DNA of 64,000 nucleotides from Bacteroidetes bacterium HGW-Bacteroidetes-8 (GCA_002840895.1 PHCZ01000011.1:1-64000), one strand, 5' to 3'; shown: positions 24,380-35,420, counted from the first letter of the stretch. The notes: generated by a model not told the origin, from the sequence alone. Numbers and translations: made by a program.

Positions 24380-25651
24380 TTAGAATATAAAATTGAGACC
24401 TATATTAAGGCCGCTGTCACCATCTCTTTTGTCGAAGGGTTTCCCCCACTCTGCCGAGATTATGAAATTCCTGTTCATAACCGCTTTAATTCCCAAACCG
24501 GCACTTACGTGAAACGAATCTGAGTCAAAGGGAGAGAGCTCCCCGGCAGCAATTAAATCTCCCACACCGCTGTTAGAAGATAGCATCAAAAAATCTCTCT
24601 TATAGTACTGGACCACCCTTCCTGCGTCCAGGAATGGATTGAGAGCCAAGTACCAATTCTGCTTGAAGAGGTTAAATGGGGCAAAACGGTATCTAAGCTC
24701 GAGATTACCAAGAATTACACCGGCTCCGGCAACTCTGTTCCTGAGCACCCCTCTAATTGTGTTTAACCCCCCCAGCCCCTCGCTGGTAATCTGCCGAAAA
24801 TAGAGTGTTGAGATATTCTGTACCATATAAAAGGGCTGATTGCCCTGGATGGTTCCCTGGTATGTCCCTTTCGCTGCAAATGTTAGCTTCTCCTTATACA
24901 GTGGAATGAAACCCGAAGCCGAGAGATAAAGCTTTGTGTAACCGCCGCTATTTTTCCCGGGAGAGAGCAGCGAGATAACCTCTCCTTTGAACCCTCTGTA
25001 AGGGTCTGCCTCATTATCTCTGGTATCATAGACCCCTCCTAGTTTTAGCTCTACACGTGTGCCTCCATCTCTCTCCAGCGGAGTGATAATACCGGCCTCC
25101 ACATAGCTCTTAAAGAGACTCGGTTCGTTCGCATATTCGTCACTCTTTACAGCTCCTGTTTTGTAACTGTACAGCCCCAAGCCGGCAACCCACTCCAGGT
25201 TCTTCACAATCTTCCCCTGAAAATCTGCAGTAGCCCTAAATAGATTACGGTCAAATTTATAGTATGCAGTCCCTTTATCTCTTTTATAGGCAGATATATA
25301 TCCGTCAAAGCCATAAAAGTCCATCATCCTGTCTGTGAGGTAACTTATATCTACAGTTGTGCGTAGGTTCTTAAGCAGATATCTTGAGTCATAAAAGAGG
25401 TGATAAACGCCAGATCCCTTCGTGTATCTGGAGATCTCAACATTGAACTTATGAATATAGTTGGGGTATTGAGATCCATCTCCAAACCAGTAGATATCAC
25501 ATAGAGCCCCGTACTGGAAACCCTGATCACTGTTATAACTAACTGCAGGCAGAGGACCAAAATTCCACCCCTTTTTTGCCTGTTGAGCCTTAAGACCTGT
25601 TGATAATGCAGTAAAAAGCACTATCAGAGCAATTTTTGAAGCTGCGTTCAT
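24380..25651 (-). CDS. BamA/TamA-family surface antigen barrel
   Basis: 423 residues with a signal peptide (IALIVLFTALSTGLKA). The C-terminal half follows the bacterial surface antigen (Omp85-type) barrel, with GLGGLNTIRGVLRNRV matching the conserved loop-6 G-x-RG region and a last strand ending in F (GLNIGLNFIF). No POTRA repeats are seen, so it is a barrel-only member and not BamA itself. The role is unknown. It lies 19 bases after the DUF819 gene in the same direction. Confidence 0.78.
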   Translation of the reverse strand: MNAASKIALIVLFTALSTGLKAQQAKKGWNFGPLPAVSYNSDQGFQYGALCDIYWFGDGSQYPNYIHKFNVEISRYTKGSGVYHLFYDSRYLLKNLRTTVDISYLTDRMMDFYGFDGYISAYKRDKGTAYYKFDRNLFRATADFQGKIVKNLEWVAGLGLYSYKTGAVKSDEYANEPSLFKSYVEAGIITPLERDGGTRVELKLGGVYDTRDNEADPYRGFKGEVISLLSPGKNSGGYTKLYLSASGFIPLYKEKLTFAAKGTYQGTIQGNQPFYMVQNISTLYFRQITSEGLGGLNTIRGVLRNRVAGAGVILGNLELRYRFAPFNLFKQNWYLALNPFLDAGRVVQYYKRDFLMLSSNSGVGDLIAAGELSPFDSDSFHVSAGLGIKAVMNRNFIISAEWGKPFDKRDGDSGLNIGLNFIF

Positions 25652-25670
25652 CTCTTTTTATTTTTTAATA

Positions 25671-26867
25671 TTATAGAATGGCTGCAATAATAAATCCAAG
25701 ATAGTTCCCTACTGCATAACCTACCAAACCTACAGTAAGACCGGTAATAATCACATCTCTGTTTTTCATAGCAGTGGCAATCAACGGCACAAAAGGTGGA
25801 GAGTTGATAAGTGATACAGAGGATATAAGAACAGTGTCGGCATCAAGTTTAAAGATCTTTGCCAGAATAAGCTGCAGCCCAAGCGATATGAATATCACAA
25901 AAGCAATATATAGCAGCACATATATCCCGCCCGAGAGGTTAAGTTTGGTGAGATCTGCCATTGAAGCCACCACTATACTGAAAATATAGACCAGATACAT
26001 CCCGGCGTCGTAACTGCTCTTTATCTCCCTCACCCTTTTTATAAAAGAGGCGGCTATTCCGAGAGTTGTTATTGTAAGAATCACCACGGCCATCTGGAGG
26101 TTTTTCGGTAATACAAACGAGAGCCCCCCGGCAACTGCAAAGATAAGAATCGACAGCCCGACAGCCAGTGATACCTGTTTGAGGTTATTTTTCTTAAAGA
26201 AACCTTTGTAAGGGTTATCCGGAAACTCATCCGATGGAGATTTTAAGTTTGAGCTGCTCCCCGAATGCGATAAGTTTTTGGATTGAGATTTATCAGATTC
26301 TGGTTTGGGGCTGTGGTTCAGAAATCTCCTAAAGAGTCCTATCCCTGCAGATAGTACAAATGTTAAGTACAAAAGGCTTATAGCCATATCGTAGGAGTGA
26401 ACCATAATATAGGTCTCATTTGGGAGATCCAGCATTATTTTTATAGCTGCAAGGTTTGGAGTACCACCGGTATAGACTCCTGCAAGCATCCCTGCAATTT
26501 TGTCCATCTGTGCGCCAATCACAGGATCTTTACCGATTAACGGCTCAAATATAAAGTATCCGGCAATAATTGAGCATATTACAGCAAACACCCCCGTAGC
26601 CAGCGTTATAAGTGCGCTCTTTATGTTCCACCTTAAAAAGTTGGACGAGAAGAGCATCAGCGGGATTGCAAGAGGAATCAATATTGTAACAATTGTATCC
26701 TGCAGTTTAAATGTCTCCAGGGATATAAGTCCGCTGTTACCAAGAATTATTCCTAAAAGATAGAGTAACAGTACCGGCCCTATTTTATTGAGAATAGCTA
26801 TTTTCTTGCAGAGCCACAATACGGCGGCCGGTGTAAAAACATAGATGGCAATCAATAATAGATTCAT
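25671..26867 (-). CDS. DUF819 family integral membrane protein
   Basis: 398 residues with about 11 hydrophobic helices. The DUF819/YjcL pattern is visible in LLYLLGIILGNSGL, AGMLAGVYTGGTPNLAAI and SSVSLINSPPFVPLIATAM. A polar Ser/Lys-rich cytoplasmic loop lies at about 190-225. It is probably a secondary transporter; the substrate is unknown. It is 8 bases behind the AsmA gene and 19 before the surface antigen gene, inside a long minus-strand run. Confidence 0.82.
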   Translation of the reverse strand: MNLLLIAIYVFTPAAVLWLCKKIAILNKIGPVLLLYLLGIILGNSGLISLETFKLQDTIVTILIPLAIPLMLFSSNFLRWNIKSALITLATGVFAVICSIIAGYFIFEPLIGKDPVIGAQMDKIAGMLAGVYTGGTPNLAAIKIMLDLPNETYIMVHSYDMAISLLYLTFVLSAGIGLFRRFLNHSPKPESDKSQSKNLSHSGSSSNLKSPSDEFPDNPYKGFFKKNNLKQVSLAVGLSILIFAVAGGLSFVLPKNLQMAVVILTITTLGIAASFIKRVREIKSSYDAGMYLVYIFSIVVASMADLTKLNLSGGIYVLLYIAFVIFISLGLQLILAKIFKLDADTVLISSVSLINSPPFVPLIATAMKNRDVIITGLTVGLVGYAVGNYLGFIIAAIL

Positions 26868-26875
26868 ATCTGCAG

Positions 26876-29629
26876 CTATTTAGTGGTTACCTTCTCCTCC
26901 TCCTTCTTCTCCTCCTCCTCTTCAAGTTTATCCTCTTCGCGCCCCTTTCTCACCTCAACAAGCGGGTTTTCCATTGTCCCTGTTATGGTAAGCGGGATAC
27001 CAATCACACCGAAAGGTGGCAGGCCGAGCCTAAAGTTGATGTTAAGTTTCCCGTCCAGAGAGGCTTCGCCCTCGAATCTTGGCCGGAAACCCAGTATCCT
27101 CATTCTGGTTCTCTCAATTTTTATAATGTTATCTGCAATTTTTGTGTTTATAAGTACCGATTTGAGATTTGGGTTACTCAGGCTGTCTCTCCCTGTTGCT
27201 TTACTTATGGCTCCCAATACCTTAAGCCCCCTCACATTGACATCTTCCAGCTTAATAAAGCCCTCCCCTTTAACCGAAGGGTAGACCGGCATCATTGAGG
27301 CATTAAGTTTTGTAGATAGTTTATAATCCATAGAGATTAACCCCTCCATATTTTTTGCAGATGAGAATAGTTCCCTAATCATAGGTATCTCTTTGTAAGC
27401 CCGTCCTATATCAAAAGAGTCTGCTCTGGCGTGCATCTGCACCTGGGCTAACCTCTCGTTAACAGGTTTATAAACTGCGTCCAGTAAAAATTGGGCACCG
27501 GCGATATTGACTCCGGTTCCGTTGATGTACATTGTCTTCTCACTGATAGCAACCTCTCCTCTGAAATCTCTTGCTAAGATAGATTCAAAATCAACTCTTT
27601 TAATGTCAGATTTTAGATATAAGTTCAATTTATCCGGCACGAGAATCACCCCTGTAGATGGTTGATTTTTAGGAGTTGATTGAATTTTTGTTGTGTCACT
27701 CTGCGGAATAAGTGCAATAAAATCATCCAGTATAATGCGGTCCGACCTCATAGAGAGGGTGCCACTCAATACCCCCTTGCTCATATAGTAATCTATATAA
27801 TTGGAAGCAAATCCATCCAGAGTAATTTTGTTTGAACCGTAGCTTATGGTTGTATTTGAGAGTATTGCCCTCTCCCGCTCAAATTGAAACGTAGCTGAAG
27901 GAATTTTGAAAGGGTAGATATAGTTGGCACTCTTATACTCAAATTTATTCAACTCCAGCGTTCCTCTCCCCTCTATCTTGTCATACTCCCCTTTGGTGAT
28001 GGAGAGCTGGTCTCCCTTAAGTGCAAAATCTGTTTTGAGAACTCCGCTAACAGAGGCGCTGTCAATAGCGAACATTGCGTAAATGCGGTCTAAATTGAGC
28101 ACCCCGTTTGAACTTATGGAGTATTTAAGGTTGTTAAAGTTCTCCAGACGACAATCCAGAGAGAATGGTCCCTCTACAAACTTAAATTTAAGCGGATCAA
28201 TATCCAGAATAAGATCTCCCATACCACCTTTGGCGGACCTGAGCGAGATCTTGGCGTTAATCTCTTCGAGCGGCTCAGATATATATGGGGTAGTTATAGA
28301 CCCATTTACAACTGTTATGGTAGCGTCAGTTACAGGAATCACTCCTCTCTCCTTATTGTATGTCCCATTTGCCTTTAAACTGTAGGAGAGCTCTCCCGCA
28401 AAGGAGTATCCCTTCAAACCCAAAGCTTTAGTAAAGAGAGACATATCTGCTCCGCCGGACATATCTGCAGTTATATGAAGGTCCGAAGCTGTTTTAATTG
28501 TAAAGGAGGCTCTGTTGGTTGTAGTATCCAGTTTGAAAGAGAGATTATCCATCACAAATGATGCATTGGCAAACTCAAGCCCAGGCATCTCAATTGATGC
28601 ACTCATATTGATGCTCTCCAGAGGGAGCGGTGCACTCTCCTCCTTTATATAACCGTTTGTAACATTCATCCCCACCAATAGATCGGGATAAGAGCCCTCC
28701 TGCTCTGCTGAACCTCCTGTGAGCTTTACTTCAAACGAGGCATCACCCAGGAGTGTAAGATTTTTATCCTCCAGAGAGTAATCCGGTGGTAAAAGGGCGA
28801 CAATATCATTTAGTTTAGCAATATTGGTGCTAAGTTTAAAATCTGCAATCAGCCCCTTTAGCGGTGTCTCAATCGCTCCGGAGAAAGATGCTGAGACTCC
28901 GTCCAGCTTAAGAAGACCATCTGCAATTGTGTATATGGTAAAGGTGCTGTCTATGGTGGTTGTAACCTCTATCTCGCTTGCTCTATTCTCAATATATTTT
29001 ACTCCGTCAAAAGAGAAGGAGAACTTTTGTGCATCCAGCTGTGAGATGAGCTTTAGCTCACCTGCCGTAATTTGGCCGCTGCCCCTGTAATTGAGGCTAT
29101 CAAACGCAACCCTCATATCTGTGGACTCCTGAAAAAAGAGAAGGTGGCTATTGGCGATGACTATCTTTTTTAAATAGAGGTCAGATGTTGAACTATCGCT
29201 CTCTGTTGAATCTGCCGGCGCACTATTTGGAAAGATGTCAAAATTTGTAGTGCCATCTTTTCCCATTATAATATTAACCTCTATACCTCTCCCATAGATA
29301 CTCTCCACAGAGAGGCTATCTCTGAATATAGATAGAATATCTACTCCCAATGAGAGTCTCTCTCCTAGAATCAGGGTGTCCTTTTCGTATCCGGGTACTC
29401 CGGATACAGAAAAGTCACCGATAGTAACAGTTAAAACCGGAAAGTGAGCAAAGAAGGTGAGTTTTGGATCTTTGTATGTAACCTGTGCGTTTACAGAAGA
29501 GTTAATAAGAGTCTCAATCTGTTTTTTGATTTTACCCGAAAAAAGTGTGGGCAAAATTAACATCAGAGCAATAATTACGGCTAATGTTATAGCCGTATAC
29601 TTAGTAATTTTCAATAATAATTTTTTCAT
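26876..29629 (-). CDS. AsmA-family inner-membrane/periplasmic protein
   Basis: 917 residues. One N-terminal membrane helix (about 12-32) is followed by a long periplasmic repeat-rich body of AsmA type, starting LTFFAHFPVLTVTIGDFSVSG. The AsmA C-terminal region lies at about 690-880 (GEGFIKLEDVNVRGLKVLGA, KIERTRMRILGFRPRFEGEASL). The last 20 residues are a Lys/Glu tail. AsmA-like proteins are bridge-like proteins implicated in lipid traffic between membranes. The gene starts inside the Smr stop (4-base overlap) and precedes DUF819. Confidence 0.83.
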   Translation of the reverse strand: MKKLLLKITKYTAITLAVIIALMLILPTLFSGKIKKQIETLINSSVNAQVTYKDPKLTFFAHFPVLTVTIGDFSVSGVPGYEKDTLILGERLSLGVDILSIFRDSLSVESIYGRGIEVNIIMGKDGTTNFDIFPNSAPADSTESDSSTSDLYLKKIVIANSHLLFFQESTDMRVAFDSLNYRGSGQITAGELKLISQLDAQKFSFSFDGVKYIENRASEIEVTTTIDSTFTIYTIADGLLKLDGVSASFSGAIETPLKGLIADFKLSTNIAKLNDIVALLPPDYSLEDKNLTLLGDASFEVKLTGGSAEQEGSYPDLLVGMNVTNGYIKEESAPLPLESINMSASIEMPGLEFANASFVMDNLSFKLDTTTNRASFTIKTASDLHITADMSGGADMSLFTKALGLKGYSFAGELSYSLKANGTYNKERGVIPVTDATITVVNGSITTPYISEPLEEINAKISLRSAKGGMGDLILDIDPLKFKFVEGPFSLDCRLENFNNLKYSISSNGVLNLDRIYAMFAIDSASVSGVLKTDFALKGDQLSITKGEYDKIEGRGTLELNKFEYKSANYIYPFKIPSATFQFERERAILSNTTISYGSNKITLDGFASNYIDYYMSKGVLSGTLSMRSDRIILDDFIALIPQSDTTKIQSTPKNQPSTGVILVPDKLNLYLKSDIKRVDFESILARDFRGEVAISEKTMYINGTGVNIAGAQFLLDAVYKPVNERLAQVQMHARADSFDIGRAYKEIPMIRELFSSAKNMEGLISMDYKLSTKLNASMMPVYPSVKGEGFIKLEDVNVRGLKVLGAISKATGRDSLSNPNLKSVLINTKIADNIIKIERTRMRILGFRPRFEGEASLDGKLNINFRLGLPPFGVIGIPLTITGTMENPLVEVRKGREEDKLEEEEEKKEEEKVTTK

Positions 29630-29904
29630 TTGATTGTGACTCTTAAAGCTCCCTGAAATCCGTAAACTGCAAATGGCGCATCTTCAAACACATAACTTGT
29701 AAACCTGTTTTTTAAAATTGATATAAGCTCCTCTCTTAGAACTCCTTTTCCCACACCGTGTACAAAATCTATCTTCAGACCCTTTTGTCTGCTATATCTG
29801 TTTAGGGTTGCGATAAAGTGATCTTTTTGATAATCAATCGTATCCTTTGGAGCAAATGCCTTATAGCCCCTCGCTATCTTCTCAATATGCAGATCTACAA
29901 CCAT
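29626..29904 (-). CDS. stand-alone Smr domain protein
   Basis: 92 residues covering little more than one Smr domain. It has the DLH motif (VVDLHIEKI) at the start and the FVHGVGKGVLREEL motif near residue 48, the H-G-x-G-x-G signature. Smr domains are nucleases or nucleic-acid binders found at the end of MutS2 or alone. The role here is unknown; a relation to the C-terminal part of DUF2027 proteins is possible. It overlaps the AsmA start by 4 bases, so the two are probably translated together. Confidence 0.75.
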   Translation of the reverse strand: MVVDLHIEKIARGYKAFAPKDTIDYQKDHFIATLNRYSRQKGLKIDFVHGVGKGVLREELISILKNRFTSYVFEDAPFAVYGFQGALRVTIK

Positions 29905-29994
29905 ACCACAAAATTACTCTTAAAGATTGATATCCCAATAGGGATAGTAGTGAACTTTCTTGTATTTCCAAACAGAAAAGGTTAAATTGCAAAA

Positions 29995-32202
29995 ATGAAG
30001 CTGATAATAATATCGAATCGTCTGCCCGTTAAAGCAGTCAGGCACAAAAAGACCTACCACTTTACCCGAAGCGAGGGGGGGCTTACAACCGGGCTTAACT
30101 CTCTTAACCTTGATATTGAGAGACACTGGATTGGGTGGCCCGGAGTTGAGGTAGAGAGTCCCGAAGAGCAGTCTCAGATTGAGTTACTGCTTAAAAAGAG
30201 AGATCTTCACCCGGTATTTCTTTCAAATAGTGAAATAGAGGAGTATTACGAAGGTTACAGCAACAGTAAAATATGGCCGTTATGTCACTATTTTTTCACC
30301 CTCATTCAACACGAAAACAGCCATTGGGAGAGTTATAAGAGAGTAAACGAGCTTTTTGCAAAGGCTGCAGCAGCAATTATAGAGCCGGGAGATATTGTAT
30401 GGATTCACGACTATCAGCTAATGCTACTCCCGAAGCTAATTCGTGAAAACCACCCCGATACAAGTATTGGATATTTCCATCATATCCCTTTTCCTTCATA
30501 TGAACTGTTCCGGGTACTTCCGGAGAGGGCAGATCTGCTGCAGGGGTTGCTTGGGGCAGATCTTATCGCTTTTCACACATATGAATATATGAGGCACTTT
30601 ATAAGTGCTGCCGAGAGAGTTCTGGATCTTAGTTTTGAACTGGACGAAGTGAGACTCCGGGAGAGGGTTGTGAGAGTAGATGCCCTGCCTATGGGTATTA
30701 ATTACGATCTTTATTATAACTCATCTCTTGACCCTAAGGTGGCCAGAATTGCAAATAAACTTAAGAGTGACTATAAAGATCATAAAATTATCCTCTCAGT
30801 TGACAGGTTGGATTACAGTAAGGGAATTCTCCACAGACTCAAGGGATTCTCTCAGTTTCTTGAGAACAACCCCGATTATCGTAATCAAGTATCACTCTTT
30901 ATGATAATAGTCCCTTCACGTGGTAATGTAGATAGTTATGCCGGACTTAAGACCAAAATAGATGAGACTATTGGCTCCATTAACGGAGTTTACTCAAATA
31001 TGAGCTGGACTCCGGTCCACTACTTCTATCACGGGTTCTCCTTTGAGGAGCTTTGCGCTATGTATTATGTTGCAGATGTGGCTCTCGTGACTCCTCTCAG
31101 AGACGGAATGAATCTGGTGGCAAAAGAGTACATTGCGGCAAAAAGAGATAACCCCGGAGTTCTTATCCTGAGTGAGATGGCCGGTGCATCAATAGAGTTG
31201 ATAGATTCAATAATAGTTAATCCTAACGACTCAACACAACTAGAGGAGGCAATTGTAAAAGCTCTGGAGATGTCCGACACCGAAAAGCGGGAGAGGATGA
31301 TGTGGATGCAGCGCAGAGTTTCAAAACAGACCGTGAACAAATGGGCCGGAGATTTTATTCGGGAGTTACAGAGCGTTGGAGAGAAAAACCTTACACTATT
31401 TTCAAGAGTTTTAAATAATGAAATTGAGAGAGGGATTATTTCACATTACGACAAAAGCCAAAACAGGCTCATTTTGCTCGATTATGATGGTACACTCTCT
31501 GCATTTAAACCAAAACCGGAAGATGCTGTCCCAACCATAGATATAATAAAAACCCTTGAACTTCTTGCATCTGACAGCCGAAATACCGTTGTCATAAGCA
31601 GCGGCAGAGACCATAATACTCTGGATAAATGGCTTGGATTTTTAAATATCGGGCTTGCAGCAGAACACGGGGCCCTATACAAGGAGAGCGGAGAGTGGCA
31701 CAAAAACAATATTCCTGCAACCTGGGATGAAGAGATTCTCAACATACTCCAGCAGTACGTAGAGAAGACTCCACGCTCCTCACTTGAGGTGAAGGAGACT
31801 GCTCTTGTATGGCACTACAGAAAGGTTGACGCCTGGCTTGCTTCTATGAGAGTACAACAGCTCATAAGTGCTTTGGTTACACCTTGCACAAGAGAGCATC
31901 TGCAGATAATGAGAGGTAATAAAATTGTAGAGGTTAAACACCCTGATTTTACAAAGGGGTCTGAGGTAAACAGACTATTGAAGAAAAAGAGTTACGACTT
32001 TATCCTCGCAATGGGAGATGATATTACAGACGAAGATATGTTTTTCTCTCTTCCGGATACTGCATTTACCGTAAAAATAGGAACCTTCTCTGAGTATGCA
32101 CGTTACAATCTGCTAAATCAAACAGAGACCCTCCCATTTCTTAACAGACTCACAGGCTCCGGAGAAAGAGTACAAGAGCAAGACTCTCTCAGGGACGAAT
32201 AA
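29995..32202 (+). CDS. otsAB: trehalose-6-phosphate synthase/phosphatase fusion
   Basis: 735 residues. Residues 1 to about 465 are a GT20 synthase ([70 protein letters not shown]). Residues about 488-735 are a HAD-type trehalose phosphatase ([23 protein letters not shown]). It joins UDP- or ADP-glucose to glucose-6-phosphate and removes the phosphate, giving trehalose as an osmolyte. The fusion is common in Bacteroidota. Its 3' end overlaps the convergent GH15 gene by 14 bases. Confidence 0.95.
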   Translation: MKLIIISNRLPVKAVRHKKTYHFTRSEGGLTTGLNSLNLDIERHWIGWPGVEVESPEEQSQIELLLKKRDLHPVFLSNSEIEEYYEGYSNSKIWPLCHYFFTLIQHENSHWESYKRVNELFAKAAAAIIEPGDIVWIHDYQLMLLPKLIRENHPDTSIGYFHHIPFPSYELFRVLPERADLLQGLLGADLIAFHTYEYMRHFISAAERVLDLSFELDEVRLRERVVRVDALPMGINYDLYYNSSLDPKVARIANKLKSDYKDHKIILSVDRLDYSKGILHRLKGFSQFLENNPDYRNQVSLFMIIVPSRGNVDSYAGLKTKIDETIGSINGVYSNMSWTPVHYFYHGFSFEELCAMYYVADVALVTPLRDGMNLVAKEYIAAKRDNPGVLILSEMAGASIELIDSIIVNPNDSTQLEEAIVKALEMSDTEKRERMMWMQRRVSKQTVNKWAGDFIRELQSVGEKNLTLFSRVLNNEIERGIISHYDKSQNRLILLDYDGTLSAFKPKPEDAVPTIDIIKTLELLASDSRNTVVISSGRDHNTLDKWLGFLNIGLAAEHGALYKESGEWHKNNIPATWDEEILNILQQYVEKTPRSSLEVKETALVWHYRKVDAWLASMRVQQLISALVTPCTREHLQIMRGNKIVEVKHPDFTKGSEVNRLLKKKSYDFILAMGDDITDEDMFFSLPDTAFTVKIGTFSEYARYNLLNQTETLPFLNRLTGSGERVQEQDSLRDE

Positions 32203-33988
32203 ATCTGGATCTCTCCATCACTTTTGCAAAAAGCTCAACGGTGTTTATCAGTGCCAGGTGTGAGTATGCCTGAGGAAAATTCCCCAATTGTCTCTTTGAC
32301 TCAAAATCCAGATCTTCACTAAAGAGTCCCAGATGGTTTGAGTATTGCAATATTTGTTCAAAGAGAGTTTTTGCCTCCTCCTCCTCTCCTGTAACAAAGA
32401 GTGCCCTTATGAGCCAGAAGGTGCATATTGTAAATGCAGAGGCAGGATTGCCAAAATCGTCTTTGTTTTTATATCTGTACATCAGACCATTATGCATAAG
32501 CCCTCTCTTTATAGCTCTTACAGTACTAAAGTATCTGGGGTGCAGTGACTCAATAAAACCATACTCCTCCATCAAAAGCAGAGATGAGTCCAGTTCGGAG
32601 TTTTCGTAGGTCTGAGTAAAGCTGCCAATCTCCTCGTTCCATCCTTTTTGGTGAACATCATACTTTATCAGCTCCGCCTCTTCGCTCCATTTTTGGGAGT
32701 AGTTGGTTTTGCCCAATAGATCTGCAATTTTTATTGCCCTGTCCAGAGCAACCCAGGACATAACTTTTGAGAAGACAAAGTGGCTGGAGCCGTTTCGTAT
32801 CTCCCAAATTCCCTGGTCAGGTGACCTCCATTCGGAATAAACAGTTCTTACAACGTTCTTTACAACCTCCCACATATCCTCAATCTCATCCAATGTGCCG
32901 GGAAAATAGAGATAGTATTTGTAAATCACATCCATCAGATAGCCCAGTGAGTCATTTTGTTTTTGGTGGTAAGCTGCATTTCCAACTCTTACCGGAGCAG
33001 AGTTTTCGTAACCCGACAGATGGGAGAGAATCTCTTCGGAAAGTGTTCTCTCTCCTCGTATACTATACATTATCTGGAAGGTGTCATCCTTATACCGGAT
33101 AATTTTCTTGACAAAGCCTATAAAAAGTTTTGCAGCTCCCTGATGACCCATTCTTAGGAGTGTCTCGATTGACATAGAGGCATCCCTAAGCCAGCAGAAA
33201 CGGTAATCCCAGTTTCTTGACTCCCCTATTGTTTCTGGAATACTTGTTGTGAGTGCAGCAAGAACTGCTCCGGTGGGCTGGAATGTCATCAGTTTAAGTA
33301 TTAACGCGCTCCTCTCCAACACGTTTTCGTAGTTGTGATATTTTTTTGAGCGGTTAACCCAGTTAAGCCAATAGACCTTGGTACGCGAGTACTCAAGATA
33401 GACTCGTTTAATGTCAATCTCGATAAGCTTCTGATTATACGAGAGAAGAAGATACTCCTCCCCAGTAAGCAAAATCTCGTTTGACTCCAGAATATCCTCC
33501 AGCTTAATGCTGGAGTAGAGATATATAGGGCTTTGCAGGTGCGACTTAAGGCTTGTTCTTATATATCTGTCAAATATTTTATGCTCTATCTCTCCTCTAG
33601 CATAATCGGGGGCAGGTGAGTAGTCTATCCTAAATTTTGGCTTACCCCTCAGATGTCGTATGTATCTGTATAGCTCGGCAGGCAGATAGTAGTCGTTTGC
33701 ATTATCCCCGGTTTTATAACGAGGCATAAAATCAAGTACCTCAAAGGCATCCGTATCTGACTCAAAAGTGGTACATAGAATATTAGTGCTTGCAATATAT
33801 TTCTGAGAACAACTGTAACTCTCATCCAGAATGAATGAAAAACTACCCCCCTTCTGTTGGTCAAGAATCTTCCCAAACACCGAGGGTGAGTCAAACTCCG
33901 GCAGGCATAGCCATTCTATGCTGCCACATTTAGAGACCAGAGCTGCTGTCCTGCAATTCCCTATTACTCCATAGTCCAGATTACTCAT
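32189..33988 (-). CDS. glycoside hydrolase family 15 (trehalase/glucoamylase-like)
   Basis: 599 residues. The N-terminal domain opens with the GH15 pattern DYGVIGNCRTAALVSKCGSI and LPEFDSPSVFGKIL. The (alpha/alpha)6 catalytic barrel starts near residue 230, with SRNWDYRFCWLRDASMS. No signal peptide is present, so it acts in the cytoplasm. The convergent otsAB neighbour suggests trehalose as substrate, since some bacterial GH15 proteins are trehalases, but glucoamylase or dextranase activity is possible. It is the last gene of a run that starts at ruvX. Confidence 0.88.
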   Translation of the reverse strand: MSNLDYGVIGNCRTAALVSKCGSIEWLCLPEFDSPSVFGKILDQQKGGSFSFILDESYSCSQKYIASTNILCTTFESDTDAFEVLDFMPRYKTGDNANDYYLPAELYRYIRHLRGKPKFRIDYSPAPDYARGEIEHKIFDRYIRTSLKSHLQSPIYLYSSIKLEDILESNEILLTGEEYLLLSYNQKLIEIDIKRVYLEYSRTKVYWLNWVNRSKKYHNYENVLERSALILKLMTFQPTGAVLAALTTSIPETIGESRNWDYRFCWLRDASMSIETLLRMGHQGAAKLFIGFVKKIIRYKDDTFQIMYSIRGERTLSEEILSHLSGYENSAPVRVGNAAYHQKQNDSLGYLMDVIYKYYLYFPGTLDEIEDMWEVVKNVVRTVYSEWRSPDQGIWEIRNGSSHFVFSKVMSWVALDRAIKIADLLGKTNYSQKWSEEAELIKYDVHQKGWNEEIGSFTQTYENSELDSSLLLMEEYGFIESLHPRYFSTVRAIKRGLMHNGLMYRYKNKDDFGNPASAFTICTFWLIRALFVTGEEEEAKTLFEQILQYSNHLGLFSEDLDFESKRQLGNFPQAYSHLALINTVELFAKVMERSRFIRP

Positions 33989-34022
33989 TTTAACTTTTTA
34001 CTTATAAATTATTGAGAGAGGT

Positions 34023-35420
34023 CTATGCTCTCCAGAAAACCCTCTTTTCGCTCAATCGTGCGACCAATGCCATTGTAAAGAGTACCGCGATGGCTGCCCT
34101 TAACACCCCTATCCACGGATAGCCCTGAGGATAGGCTGACTGATAAATATAGAGAAATCCTGTCAATTTAAAAAGAGGCATCACAAAACTTGAGAATGCT
34201 ATGTAGCTCATAAGTGGGTTACTTCCCGCTCCTGCAAAGAGTCTTACTAGATATGACCCCCTAATTTTATTTACAACCCAGTCTGATAGAATTAGTAAAT
34301 ATATTCCGATAGCGGCTGTGATGAAGCAGTAAGATATGGTGCAGGGAGATTTTGTAATCGACCCTTCAAGCACAAGAGCGATACTTCCTGCAAAAGCCAG
34401 AACTGCGGCAGTAATACCCTCCTTTTTATATAGGGAGGCTCTCTCCTTTATAAGGAAGTAGATTAACCCGGTAAATATTAGTGTAACAATAATATTGGCA
34501 AAGTAATGCCCCCTGAAGAGAGCAAACATCAGCCACAAAATATATACAAAAATTGTTCTGTAAAGGATGTTTGTTTGGTTTTTCACAGCAGAACTCTCTG
34601 CAGGATTGTACCCTTTTTCATCCAATAATCTGGTGTAAATCAAGTCCCCTACATAGGTAGCCGGAATGAGTATAAGCAAGAAGTAAATATACTCCATATT
34701 AAAGAACCACCTAATCGACTCTATAGCATAGAGTTTAGGTTGCAACCCCATAGGTATTGTTATAGCGGTAAAGATGAGGATTGCAGTAAAAATTATAGCT
34801 CTCCACCTTAAGTTATCTCTGGTAAAATACCAGATTAACGCTCCAAAGAGATAGAGAAAGGCCAGCAGAAATATTATAATTCCGCTCCTGTTTAAAGATA
34901 TGACCTCATCAAACCTAAAGTGTCCGTATGCAATTAGTGCTGTTATTAACAGGGCACCCCCTATTCTGGAGTAGAGTTTGGTCCCGGCATCGGTAGTTTT
35001 TGAGAACTGGAGATAGAGCGGAAAAAGGGAGATGAACCCTATTACCGTGGCAAGTTGAGCCCACCAACCCGGAGCAGTTGAGAAATTGAGTAAAACATAG
35101 AGATAGGAGAAGAGCCATAGCATAAGAAATCTCACTAAAATATCTCCGATATAGCTGCGGCTAATATTATTCCCCGCAGCGGCATCCAGCCTTCTTCTTC
35201 CCGAAAGGGGAATAGCCACTCCCATACAAAAGATAAACACCGGAAATACCAGATCTACCCAACTGATTCCTGAGACACTCATATCAAATTTGTGCTCAGG
35301 AGGTGGGTTTTGTATATGATACATCCAGGCTGGAAGGATGCCGTATGGGATTATCGCAGAGAATACCATCCCAAAAATTGAGACTCCTCGCAAAAAGTCA
35401 AGTGAGAGATATCTTTTCAT
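34023..35420 (-). CDS. DUF5009 / HGSNAT-like membrane acyltransferase
   Basis: 465 residues and about 12 membrane helices. The start RYLSLDFLRGVSIFGMVF and SWVDLVFPVFIFCMGVAIPLS are typical of the heparan-alpha-glucosaminide acetyltransferase-like family in Bacteroidota (DUF5009/DUF1624), which transfers acyl groups to sugars across the membrane. The acceptor is unknown. It overlaps the upstream hydrolase gene by 4 bases and precedes the GH15 gene by 34 bases. Confidence 0.82.
   Translation of the reverse strand: MKRYLSLDFLRGVSIFGMVFSAIIPYGILPAWMYHIQNPPPEHKFDMSVSGISWVDLVFPVFIFCMGVAIPLSGRRRLDAAAGNNISRSYIGDILVRFLMLWLFSYLYVLLNFSTAPGWWAQLATVIGFISLFPLYLQFSKTTDAGTKLYSRIGGALLITALIAYGHFRFDEVISLNRSGIIIFLLAFLYLFGALIWYFTRDNLRWRAIIFTAILIFTAITIPMGLQPKLYAIESIRWFFNMEYIYFLLILIPATYVGDLIYTRLLDEKGYNPAESSAVKNQTNILYRTIFVYILWLMFALFRGHYFANIIVTLIFTGLIYFLIKERASLYKKEGITAAVLAFAGSIALVLEGSITKSPCTISYCFITAAIGIYLLILSDWVVNKIRGSYLVRLFAGAGSNPLMSYIAFSSFVMPLFKLTGFLYIYQSAYPQGYPWIGVLRAAIAVLFTMALVARLSEKRVFWRA

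Noticed and set aside
26876-26950. Lys/Glu-rich end of the AsmA protein as a frameshift artefact
   Set aside because: The frame and codon use stay consistent to the stop, and charged tails are common in this family.
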